Below are positions 1 to 10,581 of a stretch of 64,000 nucleotides of DNA, piece by piece. Source of the DNA: Branchipolynoe longqiensis (lineage: Eukaryota > Annelida > Polychaeta > Phyllodocida > Polynoidae). Below the pieces are notes generated by a model, which saw nothing but the letters and a program-made list of their open reading frames with translations, made no database searches and was not told the origin of the DNA. Each line of letters begins with the position of its first letter. Within the stretch, counting starts at the first letter, position 1. The stretch is from NCBI GenBank assembly GCA_030323885.1, contig CM059186.1, forward strand, positions 169,927,230 through 169,991,229. The letters are read 5' to 3'. Position numbers and translations under genes: made by a program.

Positions 1-2
1 TC

Positions 3-85
3 TTGATTTGAACTCGTGAGTTTGAATCCCACACCATGCTACACAGAAGTGGGCTTTCAACTTATTCGGCCATCTTATTTAGCCT
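3..85 (-). repeat. SINE-A head fragment (tRNA-like part)
   Basis: Read on the minus strand, this matches the tRNA-like head of the commonest SINE here: a box A-like TGGCCGAATAAGTTG stretch, then a degenerate box B around position 25. It is cut off by the window start, and the body does not follow on the plus side. The best comparison is the better preserved copy at 39009-39226. Confidence 0.55.
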
Positions 86-141
86 TTCCATTTCATATTC
101 GTTTTGACAGCTGTATCTATCCCCCCGCAGTAGCCACACCT

Positions 142-187
142 TAGCGGGTGATGACTCCCTCCCTTGGGAGGATGTCATCATCCGCTA
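142..187. other. Small hairpin
   Basis: The 14-base arm at 142-155 (TAGCGGGTGATGAC) pairs with 174-187 (GTCATCATCCGCTA) with one G-T type mismatch. The loop holds a second short stem, TCCC with GGGA. It may be a fold-back fragment of a mobile element; no function is evident. The rest of 86-270 is unremarkable AT-rich DNA. Confidence 0.4.
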
Positions 188-270
188 TGGTATGGTAAAT
201 ATAGCCGTGAGTAGTTACTTATTTATATTCACATAATGTGCTATTCAGCATATATGTATGCATATATGGT

Positions 271-388
271 TGGTTGTAGGAGTTTACGTCCTGCCAACAT
301 CTAAGGTCATATCAGAATGGGGACCGACTTGTGACAGTGCACACTCATCACAACTTTATAGTACTGTTCCACTGGGAGACCAGTATGT
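271..388 (-). repeat. SINE-A, 3' part
   Basis: Minus-strand copy of the SINE-A 3' body and tail. It has the recurring words for 'catatcag', 'gtgacagtgcacactcat' and 'ctttatagtactg', and it breaks off inside the 'cccactgggagacca' segment. It runs directly into an AT dinucleotide tract. Tail-side words match more than 15 other copies in this window. Confidence 0.8.
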
Positions 389-398
389 ATGTACATAA

Positions 399-399
399 G

Positions 400-450
<51 letters not shown>

Positions 451-456
451 GAATAT
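399..456. repeat. (AT)n microsatellite
   Basis: A nearly pure AT dinucleotide run with a few ATAC variants. It sits between a SINE-A fragment and a copy of the 'ataacgcattat' repeat end. Confidence 0.95.
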
Positions 457-599
457 GATGTATAACGCATTATATGGGTATAAATGCTAAGGAAACATAC
501 GTTGCTACTTCCTCCATCGGCACATTGGTGGAGTGCCCCGCCCCAGCTGTCGGGGAGTTGTATACGGGTGTCCCTCCTTGCGCTACACACACTGGAGGC

Positions 600-850
600 A
601 TTATACGAGTATAAAGGCGTGGAAGGGAATTATTTCATTATTATTATTACAATATATACTGTAGTGCCTCCTTCATGTGCCATGACTGGTGGCGCCACCT
701 CTGGCACTCCTTATTATTGTTATTACACTAGCGCAGGTGGCGCCACCAGTCAAGTGCATAGTGTTATGGAGAATAACAATGGTATGCAGTAATAATAATA
801 ATATAGAATAATAGGAAATTCCCTTCGTATTTTTATACTCGCATAATACG
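600..850. mobile_element. Palindromic MITE centred on GGTGGCGCCACC
   Basis: The left arm (600-700) and right arm (735-849) are imperfect reverse complements over about 100 bases. Both ends carry ATTATRCGAGTATAAA followed by a GAAGGGAATT-like word, and the innermost 18 bases are perfect: 683-700 against 735-752. The loop is 34 bases. No ORF is credible. Related ends occur at 221-262, 459-485, 7118-7160, 9946-9985, 12098-12222 and 60640-60745, so this is a dispersed family of hairpin-forming non-autonomous elements. Confidence 0.75.
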
Positions 851-865
851 TTATACACCACACAT

Positions 866-884
866 ATATATATATATATATATA

Positions 885-924
<40 letters not shown>
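866..924. repeat. (AT)n microsatellite
   Basis: AT dinucleotide run immediately flanking the palindromic MITE, as is also seen next to its relatives. The following stretch 925-1370 shows no recognisable gene or repeat. Confidence 0.95.
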
Positions 925-925
<1 letters not shown>

Positions 926-1447
926 CATATATATGAAGCTGCGTCCGTCCGAAGTCAGGATGCACTCATCATACATGGACGAGCCCATTCACAGATGGGG
1001 GTGGAGGGTGGTTACACAGGCCACTCCCGATCATTAATGAGCGATAATAAAATTATCACCGTACATATAAACAAAGATAAGTGCTTTAAGTGCTCTAACA
1101 TAAACTGGAATGTTGGTTTAACCGGACAAATCTTCACCACGAGTGAATAATTAACAAGCACAAACAATTAATTATATGGGTGCATGTGATTTGTGGAGAT
1201 GTGGGGTTAACCTGGTGATGTTGGTGCATGTTTTATTTGTGTGTTCAGACCTGGGTACTAAGCAGGGTCTGGTCGCCATTTTATCGGGCATCACAACACT
1301 TTATGTACGTCGGCAGATAAGAGGTGATCATTTCACACTCTGTGGGCGATTAGAAAGACTGATCACTGCGAGGAATAGGTTTAGATCCAGTTTATGGATT
1401 AACTCTTATGCATGTATGACACGTGTGTGACAAACATATCAAACGCA

Positions 1448-1533
1448 GATTCATATCTGCATTCATTGATTCATTGATTCATGCATTCATTCATTCATTC
1501 ATTCATTCATGCATTCATTCAGTCATTCATTCT
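1448..1533. repeat. (ATTC)n microsatellite
   Basis: Tetranucleotide ATTC/ATTG run at the head of the first tandem unit. Shorter versions lie at 2325-2375 and 3145-3172 in units two and three. Confidence 0.9.
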
Positions 1534-1679
1534 CATTCATTAACAGAACAGTGTTTTTGGTGACCACAAAAAAGAAGCAATAAATGAGTTGTCGTAAAAA
1601 CATTGTTAAAAGGGCCGGTGTTCATTGCCTCTAATTAGCTATTTTGGGTGGGTGGCCATTTTAGAAAGTAGAGTGTTAT

Positions 1680-3390
1680 GGCCCTGTCAAATTACGACGC
1701 ATCGTGCAAGAGCTTGGCCAACGGCTAAAATTACTTTCAAACGTTGAGGTGTGTCAAATTTTTTCACGCGGGGAGCAAGGTTGGACGTATATATACCATA
1801 TACGCAACGTAGCAGAACGTATGGCCAACTTATGGTTAACATGCCTCCCGGCGATAAATGCTTGCCATACGTTCACGGTATGCTCGCAGAAAACTGGTGA
1901 ACGTTGTATACGTAATTCGATCGCCAGAAGTATGCCTTGTACGTTACATATGCCAAGACACGGTGGAGAAATGCAAAATGTATGTTAGACATACATTAAT
2001 GTACGTTTTCCATACATTGTCAATACGTTGTCAATACACGGACTGTACATTCCAGCTGGCTCTCCATCCGACTGAATTAGGTCAATATAGTGCTACGTAG
2101 TGAACAACGTTTGTCTAACATACTTCTAATGTACAATGATGTATGTCTAACATATACATAACATATGCCCGATGTAAAAGCCACATGTTGTCGAACGTTA
2201 AAACATGCACAAAACCTTCGCAACTGGTCCCTGCGAGGAATGGGTTCAAATCCAGTTCATGGATTAACTCTTATGCACATATGACACGTGTGTGACAAAC
2301 ATATCAAATGCACAGATTCATATCTGCATTGATTCATTGATTCATGCATTGATTGATTGATTGATTCATTCATTAACAGAACAGTGTTTTTGGTGACCAC
2401 AAAAAAGAAGCAATATATGAGTTGTTATAAAAACATCGTTAAAATGTCCGGTGTTCATTGCCTCTAAATAGCTATTTTGTGTGGATGGCCATTTTAGAAA
2501 GCAGAGCGTTATGGCCCTGTCAAATTACGACGCATCGCGCAAGAGCTTGGCCAACGGCTAAAATTACTTTCAAACGTTGAGTTGTGTCAGACTTTACCAC
2601 GCGGGGAGCAAGATTGGACGTATATATACCATATACGCAACGTAGCAGAACGTATGGCCAACGTATGGCTAACGTGCTTCCCAGCGAAAAATGCTTGCAA
2701 TACGTTCACGGTATGCTCGCAGAACACTGGTGAATGTTGTATACGTAATTTGATCGCCAGAACTATGCCTTGTACGTTACCTATGTCAAGACACGGTGGA
2801 GAAAGGCAAAATGTATGTTAGACGTACGTTAATGTACATTTTTCATACATTGTCAATACACGGACTGTACGTTCCAGTTGGCTCTCCGTCCGACTGACGT
2901 AGGTCAATTTAGCGCTATGTAGTGAACAACGTTTGTCTAACATACTTCTAATGTACAATGACGTATGTCTAACATATACATAACATACGCCCGATATAAA
3001 AGCCACATGTTGTCGAACGTCAAAACATGCACAAAACCTTCATGACTGTTCACTGCGAGGAATGGGTTCAAATCCAGTTCATGGATTAACTCTTATGCGT
3101 GTATGACATGTGTGTGACAAACATATCAAACGCACAGATTCATATCTGCTTTGATTCATTGATTCATTGATTCTAATATACGACGACGTTTGTCTAACAT
3201 ATATAGAATGAACACCCGATGTAAAAGCCACATGTTGTCGAAGTCAAAACATGCAAAAAACCTTTGCGACCCCTTAACGAGCGATGCCATACAATGCAGT
3301 ACATCGATGTAAACCAACGTACGCATAATGAACGCGTAATGTTCGAGTAACGCATATCGATGTACACTGACGTTTTGCCACAAAATTACC
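1680..3390 (+). mobile_element. Cloud-type TIR element, copy A (tandemly duplicated)
   Basis: It starts with GGCCCTGTCAAATTACGACG, a variant of the terminus seen intact at 14720, 21772 and 36271. The interior is low complexity, built from acgta, catacg and gtatggcc words, and carries a recurrent 'catgcacaaaacctt' block (2204, 3025 and a degraded one at 3247). That block is also present in the copy at 21772-22462. No matching 3' terminus is visible, so the element is incomplete or decayed. No coding capacity. Confidence 0.6.
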
Positions 3391-3400
3391 TATTATAATA

Positions 3401-4530
3401 TTACTGAATGCCCGGCCACGTTTGGGACACCAGATAATACTACAGAAACTCTCCCCTTCATATCACTTATCTATCAACTCATTAACCAATGCTAAGGAAG
3501 AATGAAGACAAGTCACACAGATAAACAGTGGAGAAGTTGTGCTTTACTAACACCAACTCCTGTCCACCTACCAGTGACCTATCATCCACACCCCTTGCCT
3601 TCTAGCCACATAGTATCTCATTACTACTTTAGCCTGTATCAAAAGCAGTGTCCACAGCACATGGGACCGGAGTCCTATGTCTGTGTTCACACTCAATTGG
3701 AATATGTGAATTTAGCCAGCATCAGACAGAGTGTCTGGGGTTCCTGCTCCAGAGTAGGTGTGCCTCACTCCAGAGCCAGGAGTAGAGTGATCTCTCTCCA
3801 AGGGGTCTGAAGCAGAGTCTAGAATTAAGATCTTGGTTTGAGGCTAGTGTGGTCAGAGGGCCAATGGGATGCAGGTGACTGGGCAGTCCACAGCCAGCCA
3901 ATCAGGCACCTCCACAGTCAGGGTGGGTGGCACCCTCCCCCAGTAGGGGTAGCTGTCACTCAACCCAGCTGCAGGTGGTGCCCTGTGTGTATATGCAAAT
4001 TAGGCTGGTGGACCTGCCCAGTGGTCAAGGCAGGGGGGGGCAGGTAGTTATACAGTTACAATAGATCTCTGTTAAATGGTCTTTTCTCCAATTGCACTCT
4101 TTATGGATGCATAGAGAAACATTTCAATAATCATGTACTGCCTCTTATATAGGAACATCTCTTCATTAGTCTCAGGCATAATATATGAACATATATTTCA
4201 CACAGCTTATATCATGTCATAAAGGGGAGTGGGATATTATTACTTTTAGTTTATATAACATCGTCCCCACTCCATCGCCCAAGACTAATAATGCTCTCTG
4301 CCAATATATAATTCTTAACCGAAAATCCGTATATTTTTACACTATGTTGGTGCACGCTTGCGCGATGCGTCATAGTGTGACAGGGCTATTAGCTTCAATT
4401 GTAAAGGCAGTACTTGTGTGTAGCAATTGACCAATTTCATATGACGTCAGCATGGCTATTTAGGTCAGTGCGCGCGCTGCTTGGCTGCAGGACAACATCT
4501 GTGGTCACTGCAAACTCAATGGCTATGAGC
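3401..4530. other. No gene or repeat recognised
   Basis: Mixed-composition DNA with frames no longer than about 100 codons and no recognisable protein domain. A TGACGTCA palindrome lies at 4442-4449. A 'gcaaactcaatggc' word near 4508 is the start of repeat family F found at 4776 and elsewhere. Confidence 0.5.
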
Positions 4531-5178
4531 TCAGAATATCCCAACTTTCACTATTATCTCTGTTTTTAATACTTTCAGAGAAAATTGCCCTTAAGTTAAA
4601 TTAAATACTTCAGATCTTCCTCTTCAATCGCGCATTAATATATTTTTAATCGACTACGTGAAAGCTTTTAAATTAATTTTGCTAAAATAAATGCTCTGCA
4701 TAGACATAGCATTGCTGCAGCACAAATCAATGCAGTGTTTACCCTTCGCGGGTTAGTCAGCAAACTCAGTGCATTGTCAATGGTCGTAAGCAATCTTCTT
4801 ACAGAAAAAGTGAAAAATCTCTAAAACCACACAACCTAGAAACAAACTGATTGGAATACAGATAGAAAACATCTTTACCAAAAAGATTATATTAAATTGA
4901 TACGGTTAGGATTCTGGATTTCTCTAAATTTTGAATAAAATCGACGTTTTGCACTGCGCGTACCAGCAAACTGCCCGCGAAGGGTAAAATACGGCAATGC
5001 TATGTCTATGTGGAGCATTTATTTTTGTAAAATAAATGTAAAAGCTTTCATTGGATCGATTAAAAATATCTTAATGTGCGATTGAAGAGTAAGATCGGAA
5101 GTATTTAATGTAACCTAAGAGCAATTTACGCTGAAAGTATTAAAAACAGAGATAATAGTGAAAGTTGGGATATTCTGA
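4531..5178. mobile_element. Fold-back element with about 210-bp inverted arms
   Basis: 4531-4752 is an imperfect reverse complement of 4974-5178. Matching landmarks include TCAGAATATCCCAACTTTC, 'tttttaatcga', 'agcattgc' and ACCCTTCGCGGG. The 220-bp loop is one copy of repeat family F. No ORF. The structure suggests a non-autonomous fold-back transposon, or an inverted pair of one repeat. Confidence 0.75.
4776..4970 (+). repeat. Repeat family F, copy 1
   Basis: A 200-bp non-coding repeat running from 'tgtcaatggtcgt' through 'ctctaaaaccacac' and 'ttatattaaattgatacgg' to 'gttttgcactgcgcgta'. It forms the loop of the fold-back structure around it. Confidence 0.75.
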
Positions 5179-5195
5179 GTGTCAGTGCCAGTGCA

Positions 5196-5392
5196 TTGTC
5201 AATGGCCGTGAGCAATCTTCATACAGAAAAAGTGAAATATCTCTAAAACTACACCACTTAGAAACAAACTGCTTGGTACACATATAGAAAACATATTCAA
5301 CGAATAGATTATATTAAATTTATACGGTTAGGGTTGTGCATTTCTATTAATTTTTAATAAAATAAACGTTTTGCACTGCACATACTGGCAAA
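5196..5392 (+). repeat. Repeat family F, copy 2
   Basis: Direct repeat of the copy at 4776, with the same block order and about 85% similarity by eye. It lies just right of the fold-back arms. The following stretch 5400-5780 holds nothing I recognise. Confidence 0.75.
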
Positions 5393-5782
5393 CTCAGTGG
5401 CAGTGTGCATTCGTTCTGCAGCCGAGCTGCGCATGCATACACAATGTTTACAAACATTGAAATAGGTCTATGGCTACATTGTAAAGGTTACAACAATTTA
5501 GTCAAACATATTTAAAGTGTCAGTGAATGCTGACATTCAAAACTTTCAGAGCTCCTCCTGTAGACGTCTTGCTCTGTCGATAGCTTATCTAAAAGTGACG
5601 AAAGCTCTTCCGAGGCGACATCTAGTAGAGGCTGGCCCTCGTGGCCACTTACCACAATAATTACTATCACATAGGCCTATCTTGAAATGGATAATATTGC
5701 CATTCCGGCTGACTTCCGGCTAGCTGCTGATGACAATAATATCAGACTAGGTATGCACATATATATGTTGTAAATAACTGTA

Positions 5783-5822
5783 CCGGAAGACCAATGTGAC
5801 GGGGCTGACAAAACACTTTATT
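5783..5822 (+). repeat. Repeat-E 3' end fragment
   Basis: Contains the conserved GGAAGACCA...GCTGACAAAA..TTTATT block. The same block recurs at 7860-7925 (minus), 13495-13560, 41920-41990, 42415-42470 and 51785-51850. It looks like the 3' end of a retroposon. Confidence 0.55.
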
Positions 5823-6276
5823 TGCCACACACAGAGTAAAAAGAAGATCTACACCTGCCACTGAGAAACCAGCAACCAGCAACTAGGGCAACCGCTAAGT
5901 GGGTCACGGCACCGTGCGTTACTGCGCGCCGTGCCTTATGGCTCACAGTGGGACCAGTGGGACCAGTATACCACGCAATGTGTGGGTGTTGACTCCTGAG
6001 TAAAAACACCCCCTCCCCCCGGCTTACGTCATACTCTCGGTACTTCCTCCACCCACCCACCACCCACCCACTCACCCGCTCACCCACCCACACACGCACA
6101 CCACCGAGTTTCTTCTTTCTACAACTAGACATTCCTCCAGATTCCTCAACCATGAATCACCATTAAAAACATCGCATTGCGTGGCCTAGTACTCTAGTTG
6201 GAGGTGCTTATCCGCGCGTTGTGTGTTTGTATTTTAGAATTACTCTTGGTGGTTTGTCGTTGTTTGATAGAGGATA
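5823..6276. other. No gene recognised
   Basis: Contains a CCCACC-rich stretch (6040-6100) and otherwise ordinary sequence. The 111-codon minus-strand frame here has no domain I recognise and its composition follows the C-rich tract. Confidence 0.5.
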
Positions 6277-6632
6277 TTAAAGTTGCACAGTCCGATGGTT
6301 TTGAATTTCTGTATTTTTTCTGAGATAAATATATTAGATCGATCACTAGTATCTATCTACTTTACATTAGTTCAAAGTTACTTTTATTTTAAATGGTAAA
6401 CCTTTTAGATATTTTGAGTGCAAATATGGTAAATTAGTTTTGGCAAGCTTGCCAAAACTCTGACACCATAGACTTCTGCAGGAACAGGTTCTGTTAAATT
6501 GACTCAGTATTGCCTGTGTAGAAACATACGCTTAATAAGTGCATCAGTATCTAAGTTAGATATGTAAAATCAAATCTAGATAATTGGTTTGGTTTTGAAA
6601 ATCTGATATTTCATCGGCCCATGCAGCTTTAA
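6277..6632. mobile_element. MITE-P, near full length
   Basis: A 356-bp element bounded by TTAAAGTTGCACAGTCCGATG and its inverted form CATCGGCCCATGCAGCTTTAA. The interior has the family landmarks 'tctgagataaatatatta', 'aagtta', 'ggcaagcttgccaaaactctgacaccatag' and 'gtgcatcagtatctaa'. No ORF, so non-autonomous. At least ten further copies lie in this window; it can serve as their reference. Confidence 0.85.
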
Positions 6633-6717
6633 TATACATTAATACATATTAATATACAGATCGTGATAAACCCGTTATGGCGTCCAATAAGCTCTGTAGT
6701 GCCTCCTCCTATCCCCA

Positions 6718-6744
6718 CCCCCGGGGGAGGGGGGGGGGGGGGGG
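6718..6744. repeat. C/G homopolymer tract
   Basis: Short C run followed by more than 20 G residues. The homopolymer length is likely unreliable. Confidence 0.9.
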
Positions 6745-6899
6745 CTGGCATGCACTGCTCCACCCCCTGCGCGGAGATTGACTCTCCACTCACTTGGAAG
6801 TTTAATTTTGTTTAAATAAAGGAGTTGGGGTCTTTTACCGCCAACTCATATCACGCCACTTGTTATACCATAGCTTGTCTGCCATGTCATAGGTAGACC

Positions 6900-7320
6900 G
6901 TAAGAATTATTATTAATATATATTATAGATATGTATGTTAATTATATATATATTTAAATATATTAATATGTATGCTATTATATATTAATGCATACATCTA
7001 CATATCATTGTATATATTTAATGTTACAGGGGGAGGGGGGGGGGCTGCTGAGAACAAGGGGTGCTGCGAAGCGAGAGGTGCCCAGAAGGAGCACCGAAAA
7101 AACATTAGGGATATTCTTGATTTATATTCACATAATAAATTATTTAGCACATATTAATACCTATTTATTAATATATAAATATATTGATACATGTATATAT
7201 GTATCAATATATTTATATATTAATAAATAGGTATTAATATGTGCTATATAATATATATTAATAATATATATATTAATATATTAATACATATATACTTTAT
7301 ATATGTATATTAATGAGTCT
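6900..7320. repeat. AT-rich block with a perfect 100-bp palindrome
   Basis: Almost pure AT sequence in 'atattaat' words. Inside it 7146-7190 and 7201-7245 are exact 45-base reverse complements around a 10-base spacer. A short (G)n tract and ordinary sequence lie between 7029 and 7120, and an 'attatgtgaatataaa'-type repeat end lies at 7118-7160. Confidence 0.9.
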
Positions 7321-7336
7321 TACTAATCAGTCTACA

Positions 7337-7712
7337 TCGCCGTGATTATGGCCTTTGTTGTTGAAGATTTATACTGCCTATCATGGATAAGTCTGAATAG
7401 GCTTGTTTTCACCATTAGACAGTTTGTCGATAGAAAGCCCGAGCCTACACTTTTACCGACCCAAGGGATTTTTAATCTCCCACACCACATAGACATGGTA
7501 TGAGAGCAACTGGCCTTTGATGACGCTGTAAGTTATACACAGCGGTGGAAATCCAAATTGGCAGAGATGGGGGCACGGGGAATCGAACCACCGACCTTCA
7601 GATTAGGAGTCCGACCTAGAAAAAAGTCAGACACTCTAACCACTCCGCCACAGAGAACACCTATGTTGCTGACACGGCGTAAAGCAACCATCAATCAATC
7701 AATCAATCAGTC
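7337..7712 (+). repeat. SINE-D tail, split by a SINE-C insertion
   Basis: 'cgccgtgattatggcct' (7337-7353) and 'tgttgctgacacggcgtaaagcaacc' (7663-7690), then (ATCA)n, together match the uninterrupted segment at 60965-61020. The segment is interrupted by the minus-strand SINE-C at 7356-7660. The repeated 'tgttg' on either side may be a target-site duplication. Confidence 0.65.
7356..7660 (-). repeat. SINE-C, full-length copy
   Basis: On the minus strand it starts with a tRNA-like head: box A in TGGCGGAGTGGTTAGAGTG, a long variable-arm-like insert, then box B GGTTCGATTCC. The head resembles tRNA-Ser or tRNA-Leu (class II). The body runs to 'catgataggcagtataaatcttcaa'. Other copies: 11214-11516, 19117-19402 and 52765-53080. 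Internal polymerase III promoter boxes are expected from SINE biology. Confidence 0.8.
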
Positions 7713-7859
7713 TACATTGTTGGCAGAGACTGATTAGTGAGGAAAGGGGCTCAGTGAGGGCGCAACCGCCATCCGGGTAGTTAGATGGTGAGGGGGTTAA
7801 TACAAAGGAGTGACCTGATTGGATTAGCATATTAATAACATAATAACATAGTTCATTCA

Positions 7860-7925
7860 TTGAATAAAGTCTTTTGTCAGTGCTGTGGCACTGATATTCC
7901 AGACATTTGACAAGACAGTTATTTA
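7860..7925 (-). repeat. Repeat-E fragment
   Basis: Reverse complement of the 'agtgccacagcactgacaaaagactttatt' block, the conserved 3' part of repeat-E. Confidence 0.5.
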
Positions 7926-8044
7926 CAATATATGTATATGTAGTCTGATATTGTCATCAGCAGCGAGCCCAAGTCAGCCGGAATGACAATATTAATCATT
8001 CCAAGACTTACATATGGTAACGTTTGAAATTCACGTATGAGTAA

Positions 8045-8185
8045 TTATATGTTGCATACATACATTCTTACATACATACATACACACATACATTCTTACG
8101 TACATATATACCTACATCTTACATACATACATATGTACATACATTCTTGCATACATACATATATACATACATACATAAATACCTG
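8045..8185. repeat. (ACAT)n microsatellite
   Basis: Imperfect ACAT/ATAC tetranucleotide run with TTCT interruptions. The short frames over it are artefacts of the repeat. Confidence 0.9.
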
Positions 8186-8416
8186 TCATACATTAGACCA
8201 TCAGGTTGCAGAGTGGTTAGGTGCACGGTTTCCCTTCGCAGCATTGTATACCTGTTGTGTGAATTGCCTAATTGACAAGTAATTGGTATTGGCAGTAAAA
8301 CCCCAACAAAGAAACCAATTACAATTAAAATTACCGCCCCGCCCCGCATCCCCCACCACCCACTCCAGATGCGGTTACCTGTAGAATGAATGTCACCTAA
8401 ATCAACAGTGGTTAGA

Positions 8417-8906
8417 GCACCCCCACACACGCACACATGCACACACGCGCGCACACAGACACACAGATGCACACACACGCGCACCGACACACACAAACAC
8501 ACACATACACACATGCACACATACACACACACGTGTGCACACAGATGCACACACACATGCACCACCACACACACAAACACACATATACAGACAGACACAC
8601 ACACAGACACACACATACATACACTCACACACAACCACACACACAATCACACACATACATACAGACACATGCAGACACAGAAACACACATGCACACACAC
8701 AGACACGCACATACCCACATACACACACAGAAACACATGCACACACAGACACACACATCCACACATACACATACCCACACACACAAGCACACACACATAC
8801 GTACAGAGACATGTAGACACACACCTAAATATACACACAGACACATATACAGACACACATACAGACACACACGCGCACACGCACACGCACACGCACAAGC
8901 ACACGC
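8417..8906. repeat. (AC)n-rich tract
   Basis: About 490 bp of CA dinucleotides with G and T variants, ending in CACGCA units. All six frames are open over long distances because the repeat contains no stop word; no protein is implied. Confidence 0.95.
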
Positions 8907-9177
8907 ACGGCGGGTCCGTATCCGCCTACGTTTGTTTGTGTTCTGTTTGGGTCCTTAAACGGACGCCGGTTTGTGGCGGGCATTCGTCGGAATCTCGCCT
9001 TGCATATATCCACCTCCTTTTTAAGTGTGACTCACGCGCGTGCGCACTGCACACACTCAGACGTAACTCGGCCCTAAGTCGATCATTAGATAGCGTATGC
9101 ACTGACGTCACGCTAAACGGAAGTGCGGCCATTGTGGCGATAGTAACCACAATAATAAAGACACTGTCACGCTGCAA
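8907..9177. other. No gene recognised
   Basis: Moderately GC-rich single-copy-looking sequence with a TGACGTCA palindrome at 9103-9110. The stretch from 9150 leads directly into repeat F. Confidence 0.45.
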
Positions 9178-9375
9178 ACTCAATGGCTCTGAGCAATCTT
9201 CTTACAGAAAAAGTTAAATATCTCTAAAACCACAACACCTAGAAACAAACTGATTGGAATACAAAAAGAAAACATGTTTACCAAAAAGATTATATTAAAT
9301 TGATACGGTTAGGGTTCTGCATTTCTATTAATTTTTAATAAAACTAACGTTTTGCACTGCGCATACAGGCAAACT
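9178..9375 (+). repeat. Repeat family F, copy 3
   Basis: Same block order as 4776-4970, from 'caatggctctgagcaatcttc' to 'gttttgcactgcgcata'. A second TGACGTCA lies just downstream at 9428-9435. Confidence 0.75.
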
Positions 9376-9555
9376 CTATGGGATGTTTACTGGTTGATAT
9401 CACCACAATGGCCGCGCATCCGGTTGATGACGTCACATGAATACCCTATATACTTTGTATTGTACCCCACAGGCTTACACAACTTGTTATGACACCCACC
9501 CCCCTCCCCACCCGCACACAGCCCACACTTGTTTTCACCCTCACCTTTTTAATCT

Positions 9556-9620
9556 CTCTCTCTCTCCCTTTCTCTCTCACTTTCTCTGTCTGTCGGTCTG
9601 TCTGTCTCTCTCTCTATGTG
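9556..9620. repeat. (CT)n microsatellite
   Basis: Pyrimidine tract of CT/TCTG words preceding a MITE-T copy. Confidence 0.9.
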
Positions 9621-9630
9621 TATATACACA

Positions 9631-9794
9631 CAGTAAAACCTCTCTAACCGACCAGCCCAGATCGAATCCTCCCCTATATCGATCACTTTATTTGGGTCCC
9701 AGCAATACCATTGTATCCATATTCTAAATCACTAAGCCTAAATGGACCACTTACAGTCGGTCCCAAGGTCGGTCGATTTAGAGAGGTGTTTACT
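9631..9794. mobile_element. MITE-T (Tc1/mariner-pogo-like ends), copy 1
   Basis: Begins CAGTAAAACCTCTCTAACCG and ends in the inverted form TTTAGAGAGGTGTTTACT. Internal words are 'cctatatcgatc', 'tttatttgggtcccag' and 'ggtcggtcgattta'. The CAGT-start termini next to TA resemble Tc1/mariner-pogo type MITEs. Other copies: 11881-12059, 35110-35283, 39280-39478 and 48238-48394. Confidence 0.75.
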
Positions 9795-9799
9795 CTATA

Positions 9800-10234
9800 T
9801 ATAATATATAGTGGTACAGGCGCGAGCCAGAGCCAGGCGCGGCAGAAGGCTTGACCAGCCGCTTGAGTAGTTATGTGTCATTAGCTGGTGTAGTGTCAGG
9901 TGATATGAACTGAGGACACAGTTCATAGATAATCGGTTTCCGGATAATTATACTCGTATAATTGCTTGTACAGCACATATATGTATATATGTTTGAATAT
10001 GGAATCCATTACACATGGGTACTTTGAAAATGGAAAATAGAAAATTGGTCCTATGTTATTATTTAGATATATAAGTAGCATGTGGATAGACATTAAGCTG
10101 AGAGACATTAAGGCCGACTCATGGACGCAACTCTCACAGCAGAGAGCTAAATGGAGAGCGGCAGTCAAGTAATGAAAGCAGTCTTTGTCGCATTGCGACT
10201 GACAGCATGATGATGATGATGGATATTGCGGTTG
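9800..10234. other. No gene recognised
   Basis: AT-leaning sequence. A piece of the 'attatacgagtata' palindromic MITE family lies at 9946-9985, and a short (GAT)n run near 10207. Confidence 0.45.
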
Positions 10235-10540
10235 TGGTTATTGTGTTTTGGGCTTTTACCTCCTGGCAACATCTATGGTCATATCAGGATGGGTACCGAC
10301 TTTATAGTGCTACCCCACTGGGACACCAAACTGCCAACACCATGACCTAATTTCCCCCCCAGTCACATTATCCTGATACAGAGCTAACCAGTCCTTGCCT
10401 TATCCTAGCAATGCCCAAAGCCAGGCGACAAGTATCCGTTTTGTAAGTCATTGGTTTGATTCGGCCAGGTTTTGAAATACCGACCTTCTGCAGAGAAAGC
10501 CTGCGCTGTGCTGACTCGGCCACCACGTCCGGTGCTTTCA
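10235..10540 (-). repeat. SINE-A, nearly full length
   Basis: Minus-strand copy: tRNA-like head at the right end (box A near 10520 and box B near 10470, both diverged), body with 'caggataatgtgact', and 3' end 'atgttgccagg' at the left. It is older than most copies, judging by substitutions and a missing 'gacagtgcgcact' segment. Confidence 0.75.
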
Positions 10541-10581
10541 TCGTACTATGCAGCTTTAACTATTAAAGAGTATCTGCCAAG

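Larger units (their letters stand above)
1371..3400. repeat. Tandem triplication, unit about 820-865 bp
   Basis: The word AGGAATRGGT followed by the same several hundred bases starts at 1371, 2236 and 3058, so units are 865 and 822 bp long. Each unit begins with a TTCATTGATTCATT microsatellite, then 'aacagaacagtgtttttgg', then the end of a TIR element (GGCCCTGTCAAATTACGACG at 1680 and 2513), and ends in 'acatgcacaaaacctt'. The third unit has lost about 600 bp internally, including the TIR. Open frames inside are short and not conserved between units. Confidence 0.85.

Noticed and set aside
8390..9217. 275-codon Thr/His frame
   Set aside because: Driven by the CA microsatellite at 8417-8906; the remaining part has no domain.
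9300..9325. Telomeric TTAGGG
   Set aside because: Single 'gttagggtt' words inside F repeats only; no tandem TTAGGG.
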